Source of the DNA: a bacterium
Lineage (GTDB): Bacteria > Actinomycetota > Acidimicrobiia > Acidimicrobiales > Ilumatobacteraceae
DNA: 6,149 nt
NCBI GenBank assembly: GCA_029978815.1
Contig: JAPOIQ010000077.1
Coordinates: forward strand, 1 to 6,149
Direction: 5' to 3'
The notes beneath the pieces were generated by a model that made no database searches, was not told where the DNA came from, and was given only the letters and a program-made list of their open reading frames with translations. Both the position numbers and the translations under genes were made by a program. Of the stretch, positions 1 through 6,025 are shown in pieces (the stretch's first letter is position 1; each line of letters opens with the position of its first letter).

Positions 1-453
1 CGGCCATCTCCACAACTTGAAGGTCGACTGCTCACCGCAATCGATCTTTGGAATGACGGGTCAGCGAAGTACTTCATCGTGACCGGAGGGCGTCAAGAGG
101 GGGACAGGTTCACAGAGGCTGAAACCTCTCGAAATGTGGCCCTTGACAGCGGAGTTCCCGACAGCAACATCTTGTTTGAAGACGAAGGCACAACGACGTG
201 GGAAAGCCTGCAGGGAGTTGCCCAGATTGTGCAGCAATACGAGATTTCTTCGGTGATTCTCGTCACCGATCCATACCATGCAATGCGCGCCTCATTGATC
301 GCGAAGCGTTCAGGGATCAACGTGGCGGGAGTAGCCCCAGTTCAAGACTCAGTAGTGAGTGGGTTTTCCTCGCTACGTCGTCATCTCATTGAGACCGCTG
401 GAGTCGCAATCGGCAGAGTAACCGGCTTCCAGCAGATCAGCGGGAGAGGCTGA
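1..453 (+). CDS. DUF218 (SanA/YdcF/ElyC-like) protein, 5' end missing
   Basis: The reading frame is open from the first base to the TGA at 451-453, giving 150 residues, and it enters the window already inside the gene. Residues 25-30 (FIVTGG) form the first beta-strand and glycine turn of the DUF218 fold. Residues 57-70 hold the acidic and Thr-rich stretch (ILFEDEGTTTWES) that usually reads 'E..S.TT.EN'. Residues 85-97 (VILVTDPYHAMRA) match the family's 'VT..YH..RA' motif. Family members such as E. coli SanA, YdcF and ElyC are linked to envelope integrity or peptidoglycan metabolism, but their biochemistry is poorly known. No substrate can be given here. Family proteins often carry an N-terminal membrane helix, which would lie outside the window. 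The gene ends just before the tRNA promoter and shows no functional link to it. The family call is confident; the function is unknown. Confidence 0.85.
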   Translation, partial: RPSPQLEGRLLTAIDLWNDGSAKYFIVTGGRQEGDRFTEAETSRNVALDSGVPDSNILFEDEGTTTWESLQGVAQIVQQYEISSVILVTDPYHAMRASLIAKRSGINVAGVAPVQDSVVSGFSSLRRHLIETAGVAIGRVTGFQQISGRG

Positions 454-460
454 GACAGGG

Positions 461-478
461 TTGGCTCGAAGGAGCCGA
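461..478 (+). terminator. Short hairpin after the DUF218 gene
   Basis: TTGGCTC (461-467) pairs with GAGCCGA (472-478) around a GAAG loop. The stem is 7 bp with one T-G wobble. It begins 7 bases after the stop codon of the DUF218 gene. No T-tract follows, so termination is uncertain. Its left arm contains the -35 candidate of the tRNA-Gln promoter. Confidence 0.4.
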
Positions 479-488
479 CCGATACAAT
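461..488 (+). promoter_or_regulatory. Promoter of tRNA-Gln
   Basis: TTGGCT at 461-466 (4 of 6 to TTGACA) and TACAAT at 483-488 (5 of 6 to TATAAT) are separated by 16 bp. The predicted start of transcription is about 494-496, a few bases before the mature tRNA at 501. This is the best sigma-70-type promoter in the window. Confidence 0.6.
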
Positions 489-500
489 CCGATTGCCCAA

Positions 501-575
501 TGGGGTGTGGTGTAATTGGCAACACAGCAGTTTCTGGTTCTGCTATTCGGGGTTCGAGTCCCTGCACCCCAACCA
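501..575 (+). tRNA. tRNA-Gln (anticodon CUG), CCA encoded
   Basis: A full cloverleaf can be drawn. The acceptor stem is 501-507 with 565-571, seven pairs starting with U1-A72. The D stem is 510-513 with 522-525. The anticodon stem is 527-531 with 539-543, the anticodon CTG is at 534-536, and the T stem is 548-552 with 560-564 around a TTCGAGT loop. The discriminator is A at 572 and CCA is encoded at 573-575. CUG reads CAG codons, so another tRNA-Gln for CAA is presumably elsewhere. U1-A72, G2-C71, G3-C70, G10, U35 and G36 agree with the determinants used by E. coli GlnRS. Two details differ: the discriminator is A rather than the usual G73, and the last anticodon-stem pair (31-39) is U-U. Its partner enzyme, GlnRS, is encoded 1.8 kb downstream on the other strand. 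Confidence 0.95.
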
Positions 576-579
576 TGAT

Positions 580-607
580 GATGGCCGGTCAGTAGTGACC
601 GGCCATC
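580..607 (+). terminator. Perfect 12-bp hairpin between the two tRNAs
   Basis: GATGGCCGGTCA (580-591) and TGACCGGCCATC (596-607) form a perfect 12-bp stem with a GTAG loop, starting 4 bases after the CCA end of tRNA-Gln. No U-tract follows. It may be a U-less terminator of the kind proposed in Actinobacteria, or a structure that guides 3' processing of the tRNA precursor. Being a perfect palindrome outside its loop, it could also be a protein-binding site. Confidence 0.55.
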
Positions 608-641
608 GCCATGTAACGGCGGTGTCGTCGACCTTCACGGC

Positions 642-650
642 TGATAGCGT
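642..650 (+). promoter_or_regulatory. Extended -10 candidate for tRNA-Glu
   Basis: TGATAGCGT fits an extended -10 element (TGN followed by TANNNT) with the hexamer at 645-650. The predicted start of transcription is near 657, eight bases before the tRNA at 665. I see no good -35 element. The tRNA could instead be co-transcribed with tRNA-Gln through the hairpin at 580-607. Confidence 0.4.
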
Positions 651-664
651 TTGCGCCGCTACTT

Positions 665-740
665 GGCCCGTTCGTCTAGTGGCCTAGGACACCACCCTCT
701 CAAGGTGGCGGCACGGGTTCGAATCCCGTACGGGCTGCCA
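665..740 (+). tRNA. tRNA-Glu (anticodon CUC), CCA encoded
   Basis: The cloverleaf is complete. The acceptor stem is 665-671 with 730-736, and its first pair is a G1-U72 wobble. The D stem is 674-677 with 687-690. The anticodon stem is a perfect 5 bp (692-696 with 704-708) with anticodon CTC at 699-701. The T stem is 713-717 with 725-729 around TTCGAAT. The discriminator is G737 and CCA is encoded at 738-740. It reads GAG codons. A Gln-Glu tRNA pair is, as I recall, a common arrangement in Actinobacteria, and a G1-U72 start is also familiar there. Both support the lineage guess, but from memory only. Confidence 0.95.
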
Positions 741-764
741 AGTCGGCGTGTGCCGATCGTTCTG

Positions 765-799
765 CTGGGTCACCTTTTTGGTGGCCCAGTGGCGTTTTT
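765..799 (+). terminator. Intrinsic terminator after tRNA-Glu
   Basis: CTGGGTCACC (765-774) pairs with GGTGGCCCAG (780-789), a 10-bp GC-rich stem with one T-G wobble and a TTTTT loop. Five bases later comes a T-run at 795-799. It lies 24 bases after tRNA-Glu and would end the tRNA transcript before the amidase gene. Confidence 0.8.
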
Positions 800-811
800 C
801 GTCACGGGTGG

Positions 812-831
812 CGCCGCTACGCCGAGCGGTG
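812..831 (+). other. Small hairpin upstream of the amidase gene
   Basis: CGCCGCT (812-818) pairs with AGCGGTG (825-831), 7 bp with one G-T wobble and a 6-base loop. It sits between the tRNA terminator and the amidase -10 candidate, so it would lie upstream of a leaderless amidase transcript. A DNA-level role is possible; chance is equally likely. Confidence 0.25.
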
Positions 832-840
832 GCGTAAGTG

Positions 841-849
841 TGATAGCCA
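841..849 (+). promoter_or_regulatory. Extended -10 candidate for the amidase gene
   Basis: TGATAGCCA at 841-849 resembles the extended -10 element before tRNA-Glu (TGATAGC shared). The hexamer 844-849 ends 6 bases before the ATG at 856, so the transcript would start at or near the start codon. No Shine-Dalgarno sequence is visible. Confidence 0.35.
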
Positions 850-855
850 ATCCAC

Positions 856-2289
856 ATGGGAGACCTCGCAAATCAAACCCGTTGGATGGATGCAACCGCT
901 CAAGCTGAGCTCGTTGCCTCAGGAGATGTCACAGCAGTTGAGCTTGTTGACGCAGCCATTGAGCGAATGGATTCGCTTGATGGTGACCTCAACGCTCTGA
1001 CGTACACATGGTTTGATACGGCCCGCGAAATCGCAGCATCACCAGATCTTCCTTCTGGCCCATTTCAGGGCGTCCCATTTTTGTTGAAAGACCTCCATTC
1101 CCATATGGCCGGGATGCCGATGTCAAACGGTTCTGCAGCGCTGAAGGAGGCGAACTATCACTCGACGATCGATACGACAATCGTGAGCCGGTTCAAGGCC
1201 GCCGGATTCGTCATTTGTGGTCGAACGAATAGCCCTGAGATGGGCACGGTTCCAGTTACCGAGCCGGTGGCGTGGGGGCCGACGCGCAATCCGTGGAACA
1301 CCGATCACACACCTGGTGGCTCATCGGGAGGTGCCGCAGCTGCGGTCGCTTCGGGAATGGTGCCAATGGCGCACGCCTCCGACGGCGGTGGTTCTATTCG
1401 CATTCCGGCGGCCTGCTCAGGGCTTGTCGGATTAAAGACATCTCAGGGTCGGATCTCGACAGGCCCACACCGCGCTGAAACTGGCTTGGGTGTCGACCTT
1501 GCCGTGTCTCATTCAGTGAGAGACACGGCAAGGCTGCTCGACGCAGTTGCTGGACCAGGCATCGGCGACTCGGTGATCGCCCCAAGTCCAACCATGACAT
1601 ATACCGAGGCGCTGACGCGAGACCCCGGATCACTGCGCGTTGGCATTCTGGCTCACCACCCTCGAGGTGGAACGATTGGGGATGACTGTGTCGAAGCGGC
1701 AGAGTCTGCGGGACGAATGCTCGAGAGTTTGGGGCACTCGGTTGAATACGCGTTCCCGCAGATCCTCACCGACCCCAACACCGTGTCTCGTTTTATGGCG
1801 CTATGGGCGGTCGGCGCTGCGATGAACGTAAAGAGCTTCTCAGAAATGCTTGGCCGAGACATCACTTCATCTGATATCGAACTGATGAACTGGGTGCAGG
1901 CAGAATTCGCACAGAACATGTCAGGTGTTGATTACGCGTTAGCTCTTGCTGGAGTTGCGACCTACCGGCGTGAGTGTCTGCAGTGGTGGGCGGACGGCTT
2001 CGACATCCTCGTGACACCAACATTGGGGGAGACTCCGCCCAAGATCGGCGAGCACGACAACAACCCTGACCGCCCGATGGATCCGATGCGAAGGGCTGCG
2101 GAATGGATTCCGTTCACGCCGCCGTTTAACACGACCGGCCAGCCGGCGATCAGCCTTCCGTTACACACGGCGGCAAATGGATTGCCCGTCGGAGTCCAAT
2201 TTGTGGCCGATTACGGACGAGACGACTTGCTGATCAGCCTTGCTGCGCAACTCGAGCAAGCATTCCCCTGGGGGCACATCGCCGGTTAA
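856..2289 (+). CDS. Amidase-signature family hydrolase
   Basis: The 477-residue protein hydrolyses an amide bond of unknown substrate, probably in the cytosol, since no signal peptide is seen. It has the full amidase-signature triad: Lys78 (VPFLLKD), cis-Ser156 in GGSSGG (154-159) and nucleophile Ser180 in [10 protein letters not shown] (176-185). The spacing of 24 residues between the serines equals that of fatty-acid amide hydrolase (Ser217, Ser241). The DGGGS form, rather than DTGGS, and the C-terminal part ([16 protein letters not shown], 421-436; GLPVGVQFV, 442-450) resemble the NylA (6-aminohexanoate-cyclic-dimer hydrolase) and mycobacterial Ami-type branch. It is probably not GatA, although it lies beside tRNA-Gln, tRNA-Glu and glnS: no gatB or gatC is adjacent. 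ATG 856 is the only nearby in-frame start, since a TAG at 844-846 closes the frame upstream. A 14-bp inverted repeat lies inside the gene (1497-1533). Confidence 0.93.
   Translation: MGDLANQTRWMDATAQAELVASGDVTAVELVDAAIERMDSLDGDLNALTYTWFDTAREIAASPDLPSGPFQGVPFLLKDLHSHMAGMPMSNGSAALKEANYHSTIDTTIVSRFKAAGFVICGRTNSPEMGTVPVTEPVAWGPTRNPWNTDHTPGGSSGGAAAAVASGMVPMAHASDGGGSIRIPAACSGLVGLKTSQGRISTGPHRAETGLGVDLAVSHSVRDTARLLDAVAGPGIGDSVIAPSPTMTYTEALTRDPGSLRVGILAHHPRGGTIGDDCVEAAESAGRMLESLGHSVEYAFPQILTDPNTVSRFMALWAVGAAMNVKSFSEMLGRDITSSDIELMNWVQAEFAQNMSGVDYALALAGVATYRRECLQWWADGFDILVTPTLGETPPKIGEHDNNPDRPMDPMRRAAEWIPFTPPFNTTGQPAISLPLHTAANGLPVGVQFVADYGRDDLLISLAAQLEQAFPWGHIAG
1497..1533 (+). repeat. 14-bp perfect inverted repeat inside the amidase gene
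   Basis: CCTTGCCGTGTCTC (1497-1510) and GAGACACGGCAAGG (1520-1533) are exact reverse complements separated by 9 bases. In RNA this gives a strong hairpin with no U-tract after it. It covers codons for residues 214-226 of the amidase. The right arm includes two of the gene's three AGA/AGG arginine codons among 23 arginines. Confidence 0.9.
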
Positions 2290-2328
2290 GCGGTCATTTC
2301 GAAGGATGCTGTCGAGCCTTTTGAGCAA

Positions 2329-4005
2329 TCAGCCGCGCTGCTGGATGCGGGCCCACTCGTCTCGCAAGCCGACCGTTCGATGGAACAGCAGCCGAGTACG
2401 AGGATCATGAGCGAAGTAGCCAAGGCGTTCGAATTGCACGACCTCCCCCGGCTCAAGTTCTCCCATTGATGGCTCGAACATGCAGCCCTCGAGAACACTG
2501 ACTGAATTCGGATCGAGATCGTCCATCGGGTCGCCAGTCTCGGTACCTGGTACTTCCGCTGCGAAGAGTCGCTCGTAAAGGGCAGCCGACCCGGTAACCG
2601 CATGTTGTGCTGACACCCAGTGCATGGTCGACTTCACCTTGCGTCCATCAGGGGCGTTACCGCCTCGCGTGGCTGGGTCGTACGTGGCGTAGACCGTCGT
2701 TGGTTTACCGGCTTCATCGACGTCAAAGCCAGTGCAGGTCACGAAATATGCGCCACGCAACCGAACCTCTCGACCCGGTGTCAGTCGGAAATACTTCGGT
2801 GGGGGGTCGGCTCGAAAGTCGTCATGCTCGATGAAAAGTTCACCGGAGAACGGAACAAGTCTGTTGCCGTCATCGCTGTTTTCCGGGTTGTTGACAACCT
2901 CAACCTCGTCAACCTGACCTTCCGGCCAGTTGGTAATGACAAGGCGAAGTGGATCAAGTACAGCCATTTTCCGTTGCGCAGTCGCATTGAGGTGCTGGCG
3001 AACGAAGGACTCAAGCAGTTCAATCTGGTGGCGGCTATTTGCACGTGAGACTCCGATGAACGAGCAGAAATCCCGGATTGCAGCAGCCGGGTAACCACGG
3101 CGACGAAGCCCACGCAAGGTCGGCATGCGAGGGTCGTCCCACCCGTCAACGATGCCGTCGTTAACGAGCGTGGCAAGCCGGCGCTTCGATGTGACGGTGT
3201 GAGTGAGTTCTAATCGGGCGAATTCGGTTTGCCGAGGAGTGTCGCCAGGTAACGGAAGATGAGAGAGATACCAGTCGTACAATGGTCGATGGCTGTCGAA
3301 CTCGAGTGTGCACAGCGAATGGGTCACACCTTCGATCGCATCGCTCTGGCCGTGGGCCCAGTCGTAAGTCGGATAGATATGCCACCGGTTGCCGGTGCGA
3401 TGATGCGGCTCGTGTCGAATGCGGTACATCACCGGATCTCGAAGTTGCATGTTCTCGTGCTGCATGTCGATCTTGGCGCGAAGGACCCGCGAGCCCTCTT
3501 CGTACTTGCCGTCACGCATATTGCGAAAAAGTTCAAGGTTTTCGTCAACGGTCCGTGATCGAAACGGGCTTTCAATGCCCGGTTGACCGAAGCCGCCTCG
3601 TTGCTGCGAGATGGTTTCTGCGTCTTGGTCGTCAACATAGGCAAGGCCTTGCGATATGAGGTGCTCTGCCCATGTGTACAACTGCTCGAAGTAATCGCTT
3701 GCGTAGAGCGGTTCGCCGTTGGGTTGGTACCCCAACCACTCAAGGTCTTCAATAATGCCGTCAACAAATGCGGTGTCTTCGGTGTCGGGATTTGTGTCGT
3801 CAAAACGAAGATTGCAGACACCTCCGAACTCGTTCGCAAGTTCGAAGTCAAGCGTGATGGCTTTTGCGTGGCCAATATGGAGATACCCGTTTGGTTCAGG
3901 AGGGAACCTCGTCTGCACCCGGCCGCCGAACCTTCCGCTGGCGGCATCAGCCCGAACGAGTTCTCGAACGAAATCGTCAAGGGGTGCTTCTGCGCCATTG
4001 CTCAC
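2329..4005 (-). CDS. glnS: Glutaminyl-tRNA synthetase
   Basis: The enzyme charges tRNA-Gln with glutamine in the cytosol using ATP. The 558-residue protein aligns by eye along its whole length with E. coli GlnRS (554 residues). It shows PPEPNGYLHIGH at 35-46 (class I HIGH motif 43-46), NLRFDDTNP at 65-73, the DAIEGVTHSLCTLEF block at 222-236 and VTSKR at 271-275 (KMSKS motif, Thr in place of the usual Met). DGWDDPRMPTLRGLRRRGY follows at 287-305. The C-terminal half has the beta-barrel anticodon-binding part (VPFSGE, 384-389; DGRKVKSTMHWVSA, 453-466; NRTVGLRD-like end, 542-549). There is no C-terminal YqeY fusion. The start is GTG at 4005, which matches the E. coli N-terminus. An ATG at 3998 is out of frame. 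The downstream neighbour is the convergent amidase gene, 39 bp away, with no clear terminator between them. tRNA-Gln lies 1.8 kb away. Confidence 0.97.
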   Translation of the reverse strand: MSNGAEAPLDDFVRELVRADAASGRFGGRVQTRFPPEPNGYLHIGHAKAITLDFELANEFGGVCNLRFDDTNPDTEDTAFVDGIIEDLEWLGYQPNGEPLYASDYFEQLYTWAEHLISQGLAYVDDQDAETISQQRGGFGQPGIESPFRSRTVDENLELFRNMRDGKYEEGSRVLRAKIDMQHENMQLRDPVMYRIRHEPHHRTGNRWHIYPTYDWAHGQSDAIEGVTHSLCTLEFDSHRPLYDWYLSHLPLPGDTPRQTEFARLELTHTVTSKRRLATLVNDGIVDGWDDPRMPTLRGLRRRGYPAAAIRDFCSFIGVSRANSRHQIELLESFVRQHLNATAQRKMAVLDPLRLVITNWPEGQVDEVEVVNNPENSDDGNRLVPFSGELFIEHDDFRADPPPKYFRLTPGREVRLRGAYFVTCTGFDVDEAGKPTTVYATYDPATRGGNAPDGRKVKSTMHWVSAQHAVTGSAALYERLFAAEVPGTETGDPMDDLDPNSVSVLEGCMFEPSMGELEPGEVVQFERLGYFAHDPRTRLLFHRTVGLRDEWARIQQRG

Positions 4006-4011
4006 CTCTCC

Positions 4012-4040
4012 AGTATGCGGGAAGAACTGGCCGTTGAGAA
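4012..4040 (-). promoter_or_regulatory. Promoter candidate of glnS
   Basis: On the minus strand TTCTCA (4040-4035) and CATACT (4017-4012) are 17 bp apart, each 4 of 6 to consensus. The -10 candidate ends 6 bases before the GTG at 4005, which suggests a leaderless transcript. The 6 bases between read GGAGAG, which looks like a Shine-Dalgarno sequence but lies too close to the GTG for normal use. Confidence 0.4.
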
Positions 4041-4045
4041 CGACT

Positions 4046-4074
4046 TTCCGCGAGTGGGCCCAAGTTCGTAGGCT
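4046..4074 (+). promoter_or_regulatory. Promoter candidate of the acyl-CoA dehydrogenase gene
   Basis: TAGGCT at 4069-4074 fits the actinobacterial TANNNT -10 element and ends 6 bases before the ATG at 4081. The 17-bp-distant TTCCGC at 4046-4051 is a weak -35. It lies back to back with the glnS promoter in the same 70-bp gap. Confidence 0.4.
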
Positions 4075-4080
4075 GTGGAG

Positions 4081-5226
4081 ATGCGTTCAATCTTTGATGA
4101 TGTCCACGACGAGTTCCGACGCTCGTTTGCCTCTTGGGTGGCGAAAGAAATTGCTCCCGACTACATGTTGTGGGAAGAGGCGGGTATCGCTCCACGTGAA
4201 ATCTTCACGTCGGCTGGGTCGAACGGATTTCTCGGAATGCAGATTCCTGAAGAATTTGGTGGCGGCGGTTCAGATGATTTTCGCTTCAACCAGATCATCG
4301 CCGAAGAATTTGCGTATGCAGGAATTGGTGGCGCTGGGCTCGGTATCACGCTGCACAATGACATCACGATCCCGTATTACCTTGAACTTGCGAACGATGA
4401 GCAGCGCCAGCGTTGGTTGCCGGGAATCGCATCAGGTGACCTGATCACCGCAATCGCAATGACCGAACCTGGAACCGGGTCAGACCTCGCCAGCGTCGGA
4501 ACAACTGCTGTTCGTGATGGTGATGTCTACGTCGTGAACGGCTCGAAGACGTTCATCACCAATGGCATCAACTCTGACCTCGTCATCGTTGTTGCGAAGA
4601 CCGATCCGTCCGCTCGCCACTCGGGGATGACATTGCTCGTTGCAGAGCGCGGCATGGAAGGTTTCGACCGAGGGCGAAACCTCCAAAAGATTGGAAATCA
4701 CTCTCAGGACACAGCGGAGCTGTTCTTTGATGATGTTCGTATTCCAGTCGCCAACCGAATGGGAGAAGAGGGTGAGGCATTCAGGTATCTCTCATCAAAC
4801 CTTGCGCAGGAGCGGCTCTCGATTGCGATCACTGGTGTTGCCTCAGCACGCGCCGCACTTGACTCAACCGTTGAATACGTGAAGGAGCGCACTGCATTTG
4901 GCAAGTCGCTCGGCGAATTCCAGAACACAAAGTTTGTGCTTGCAGAAGTGAAAACAGCGATTGAAGTTGCCCAGGCGTATGTTGATCAATCGGTGATGAA
5001 GCTCATCGCCGGTGAACTGACCCCAACCGAAGCAGCTCAAGCGAAGTACTGGTGCACCGACTTGCAGCAAGAGGCTGCCCATCGTTGCCTGCAGCTGTTT
5101 GGTGGCTACGGATACACCATTGAGTATCCGATCGCTCGCAATTACGCCGATGCTCGCGTGACGTCGATTTACGGTGGCACGAACGAGATCATGAAAACCA
5201 TCATCTCGAAGTCGCTCGGCTTGTGA
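4081..5226 (+). CDS. Acyl-CoA dehydrogenase, long-chain/isovaleryl type active site
   Basis: A flavoprotein that introduces a 2,3-trans double bond into an acyl-CoA, the first step of fatty-acid or branched-chain amino-acid breakdown, passing electrons to ETF. From ATG 4081 it has 381 residues, the usual family length. It shows MTEPGTGSD at 127-135 and FITNG at 158-162 (middle domain, FAD and substrate), RTAFGKSL at 270-277, QLFGGYGY at 339-346 and YGGTNEIM at 364-371. Medium- and short-chain enzymes have the catalytic Glu in YEGT near the C-terminus; here that position is Gly365. Instead Glu244 in LAQERL matches the Glu used by long-chain and isovaleryl-CoA dehydrogenases. Exact substrate is not known. 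GTG at 4075 is an alternative start, and TAG at 4069-4071 closes the frame above it. ATG 4081 is preferred because family members often begin MR and because the -10 candidate fits it. Confidence 0.95.
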   Translation: MRSIFDDVHDEFRRSFASWVAKEIAPDYMLWEEAGIAPREIFTSAGSNGFLGMQIPEEFGGGGSDDFRFNQIIAEEFAYAGIGGAGLGITLHNDITIPYYLELANDEQRQRWLPGIASGDLITAIAMTEPGTGSDLASVGTTAVRDGDVYVVNGSKTFITNGINSDLVIVVAKTDPSARHSGMTLLVAERGMEGFDRGRNLQKIGNHSQDTAELFFDDVRIPVANRMGEEGEAFRYLSSNLAQERLSIAITGVASARAALDSTVEYVKERTAFGKSLGEFQNTKFVLAEVKTAIEVAQAYVDQSVMKLIAGELTPTEAAQAKYWCTDLQQEAAHRCLQLFGGYGYTIEYPIARNYADARVTSIYGGTNEIMKTIISKSLGL

Positions 5227-5231
5227 TCAGC

Positions 5232-5261
5232 GCTTGCTGAACCTGTGAGGGCTCAGCAAGC
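5232..5261. terminator. Hairpin between convergent genes, possible two-way terminator
   Basis: GCTTGCTGA (5232-5240) and TCAGCAAGC (5253-5261) form a perfect 9-bp stem. Inside it CCT (5242-5244) can also pair with AGG (5248-5250). It begins 5 bases after the dehydrogenase stop and lies 14 bases from the end of the SDR gene. No T-run follows on either strand, so efficiency is uncertain. Confidence 0.55.
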
Positions 5262-5275
5262 AACATGTAAAGAGA

Positions 5276-6019
5276 TCAGATCCGGAGGGTCGTGCCGCCG
5301 TCAACGACGAGCACTGCACCAGTGACGTACTTTGAGCGGAGCAGTCCGAGCATCGACTCGGCGCAATCATCAGGCGTTGCTGAACGCCCAAGCGGAGCGG
5401 TCTTTGCGATCATTGCGTGCTGTTCGTCCCAGTCGTCAGTCCAAGGCGTTGCAACCAGTCCAGGAGCAATTGCGTTGACGCGAACTGGCCCAGAAACTTT
5501 GGCGAGCAACTGCGTCATGTGGTTGAGAGCGATCTTCGTCATCGCATATGCCACGGACGATCCCACCTGACGCACGCCAGCAATTGACGTGACGTTGATG
5601 ACGTTGCCGTCATCTGAGTTCTTCAAATGTGGCATCGCATATTTGGTGAGCCACCAGGTTCCAAACACATTGACATCGAATGTCTTCTTGAAGATCTCAT
5701 CGGTGAGTGCTTCGAGATCGTCATGTGGAACAACGGTCGTCCAGCCTGCATTGTTGATGAGAAAGTCGAGCTTGCCGTAGCGTTCAATTGTCGAGTCAAC
5801 GAGTGCGTGGCCTTGTGCTTGGTCGGCGATATCCGCCTGGATATAGCACGACTCACCGGGTAGGGCGTCTGACACACGTTGGCCCGCCTCAACAGAGTTA
5901 GCTGAGTTGACGACGACGGTGGCGCCGAGTTCTGACAGACGATGGGCGGTCGCCTCACCGATTCCTGATGACGATCCTGTGACGATGGCGACGCGGCCTG
6001 CAAATTCGTTGTTGCTCAT
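5276..6019 (-). CDS. SDR family NAD(P)-dependent oxidoreductase
   Basis: A classical short-chain dehydrogenase/reductase of 247 residues that oxidises an alcohol or reduces a ketone with NAD(P)(H) in the cytosol. The Rossmann motif TGSSSGIG is at 14-21, NNAG at 89-92, and the catalytic tetrad is Asn117, Ser145 (in VTSIAG), Tyr158 and Lys162 (YAMTK). The C-terminal part has VNAIAPGLVATPW (181-193) and the usual VTGAVLVVDGG end (232-242). The second beta-strand ends VVVNSAN without the acidic residue typical of NAD-specific enzymes, so NADP(H) is the likelier cofactor. It looks like the FabG/glucose-dehydrogenase-like group, but the substrate cannot be read from the sequence. The ATG at 6019 has no Shine-Dalgarno sequence before it. 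It converges with the acyl-CoA dehydrogenase gene; a joint role in acyl-CoA metabolism is possible but not shown. Confidence 0.94.
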   Translation of the reverse strand: MSNNEFAGRVAIVTGSSSGIGEATAHRLSELGATVVVNSANSVEAGQRVSDALPGESCYIQADIADQAQGHALVDSTIERYGKLDFLINNAGWTTVVPHDDLEALTDEIFKKTFDVNVFGTWWLTKYAMPHLKNSDDGNVINVTSIAGVRQVGSSVAYAMTKIALNHMTQLLAKVSGPVRVNAIAPGLVATPWTDDWDEQHAMIAKTAPLGRSATPDDCAESMLGLLRSKYVTGAVLVVDGGTTLRI

Positions 6020-6025
6020 AGTGGG

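Noticed and set aside
665..736. G1-U72 wobble in tRNA-Glu
   Set aside because: Unusual against E. coli, but as far as I recall the same wobble occurs in tRNA-Glu of Streptomyces and mycobacteria, so it is probably a lineage trait.
2290..2328. Searched for a terminator between the convergent amidase and glnS genes
   Set aside because: The 39-bp gap has a CCTTTT run but no stem of useful length on either strand.
3383..3397. CACCGG-TTG-CCGGTG inverted repeat in glnS
   Set aside because: Only 6 bp with a 3-base loop; expected by chance in sequence of this GC content.
3722..3736. GGTTGG-TAC-CCAACC inverted repeat in glnS
   Set aside because: Short stem inside conserved coding sequence, with nothing around it to suggest a function.
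3429..3998. 189-codon open frame on the minus strand inside glnS, starting at an ATG 7 bases after the glnS GTG, with GGAG 9 bases upstream
   Set aside because: It is a +1 shadow of the conserved GlnRS N-terminal half, very rich in Ser and Thr and with no recognisable family. The good spacing of its ATG to GGAG looks accidental.
3719..4444. 241-codon open frame on the plus strand crossing the glnS start and the acyl-CoA dehydrogenase start
   Set aside because: It overlaps two well-supported genes, and its protein is low-complexity (Ser/Arg/Lys-rich), as expected from an antisense or out-of-frame shadow.
5585..5606. Repeated TGACGT-like words in the SDR gene
   Set aside because: They are the codons of the conserved NVINVTSI segment, not an independent repeat.
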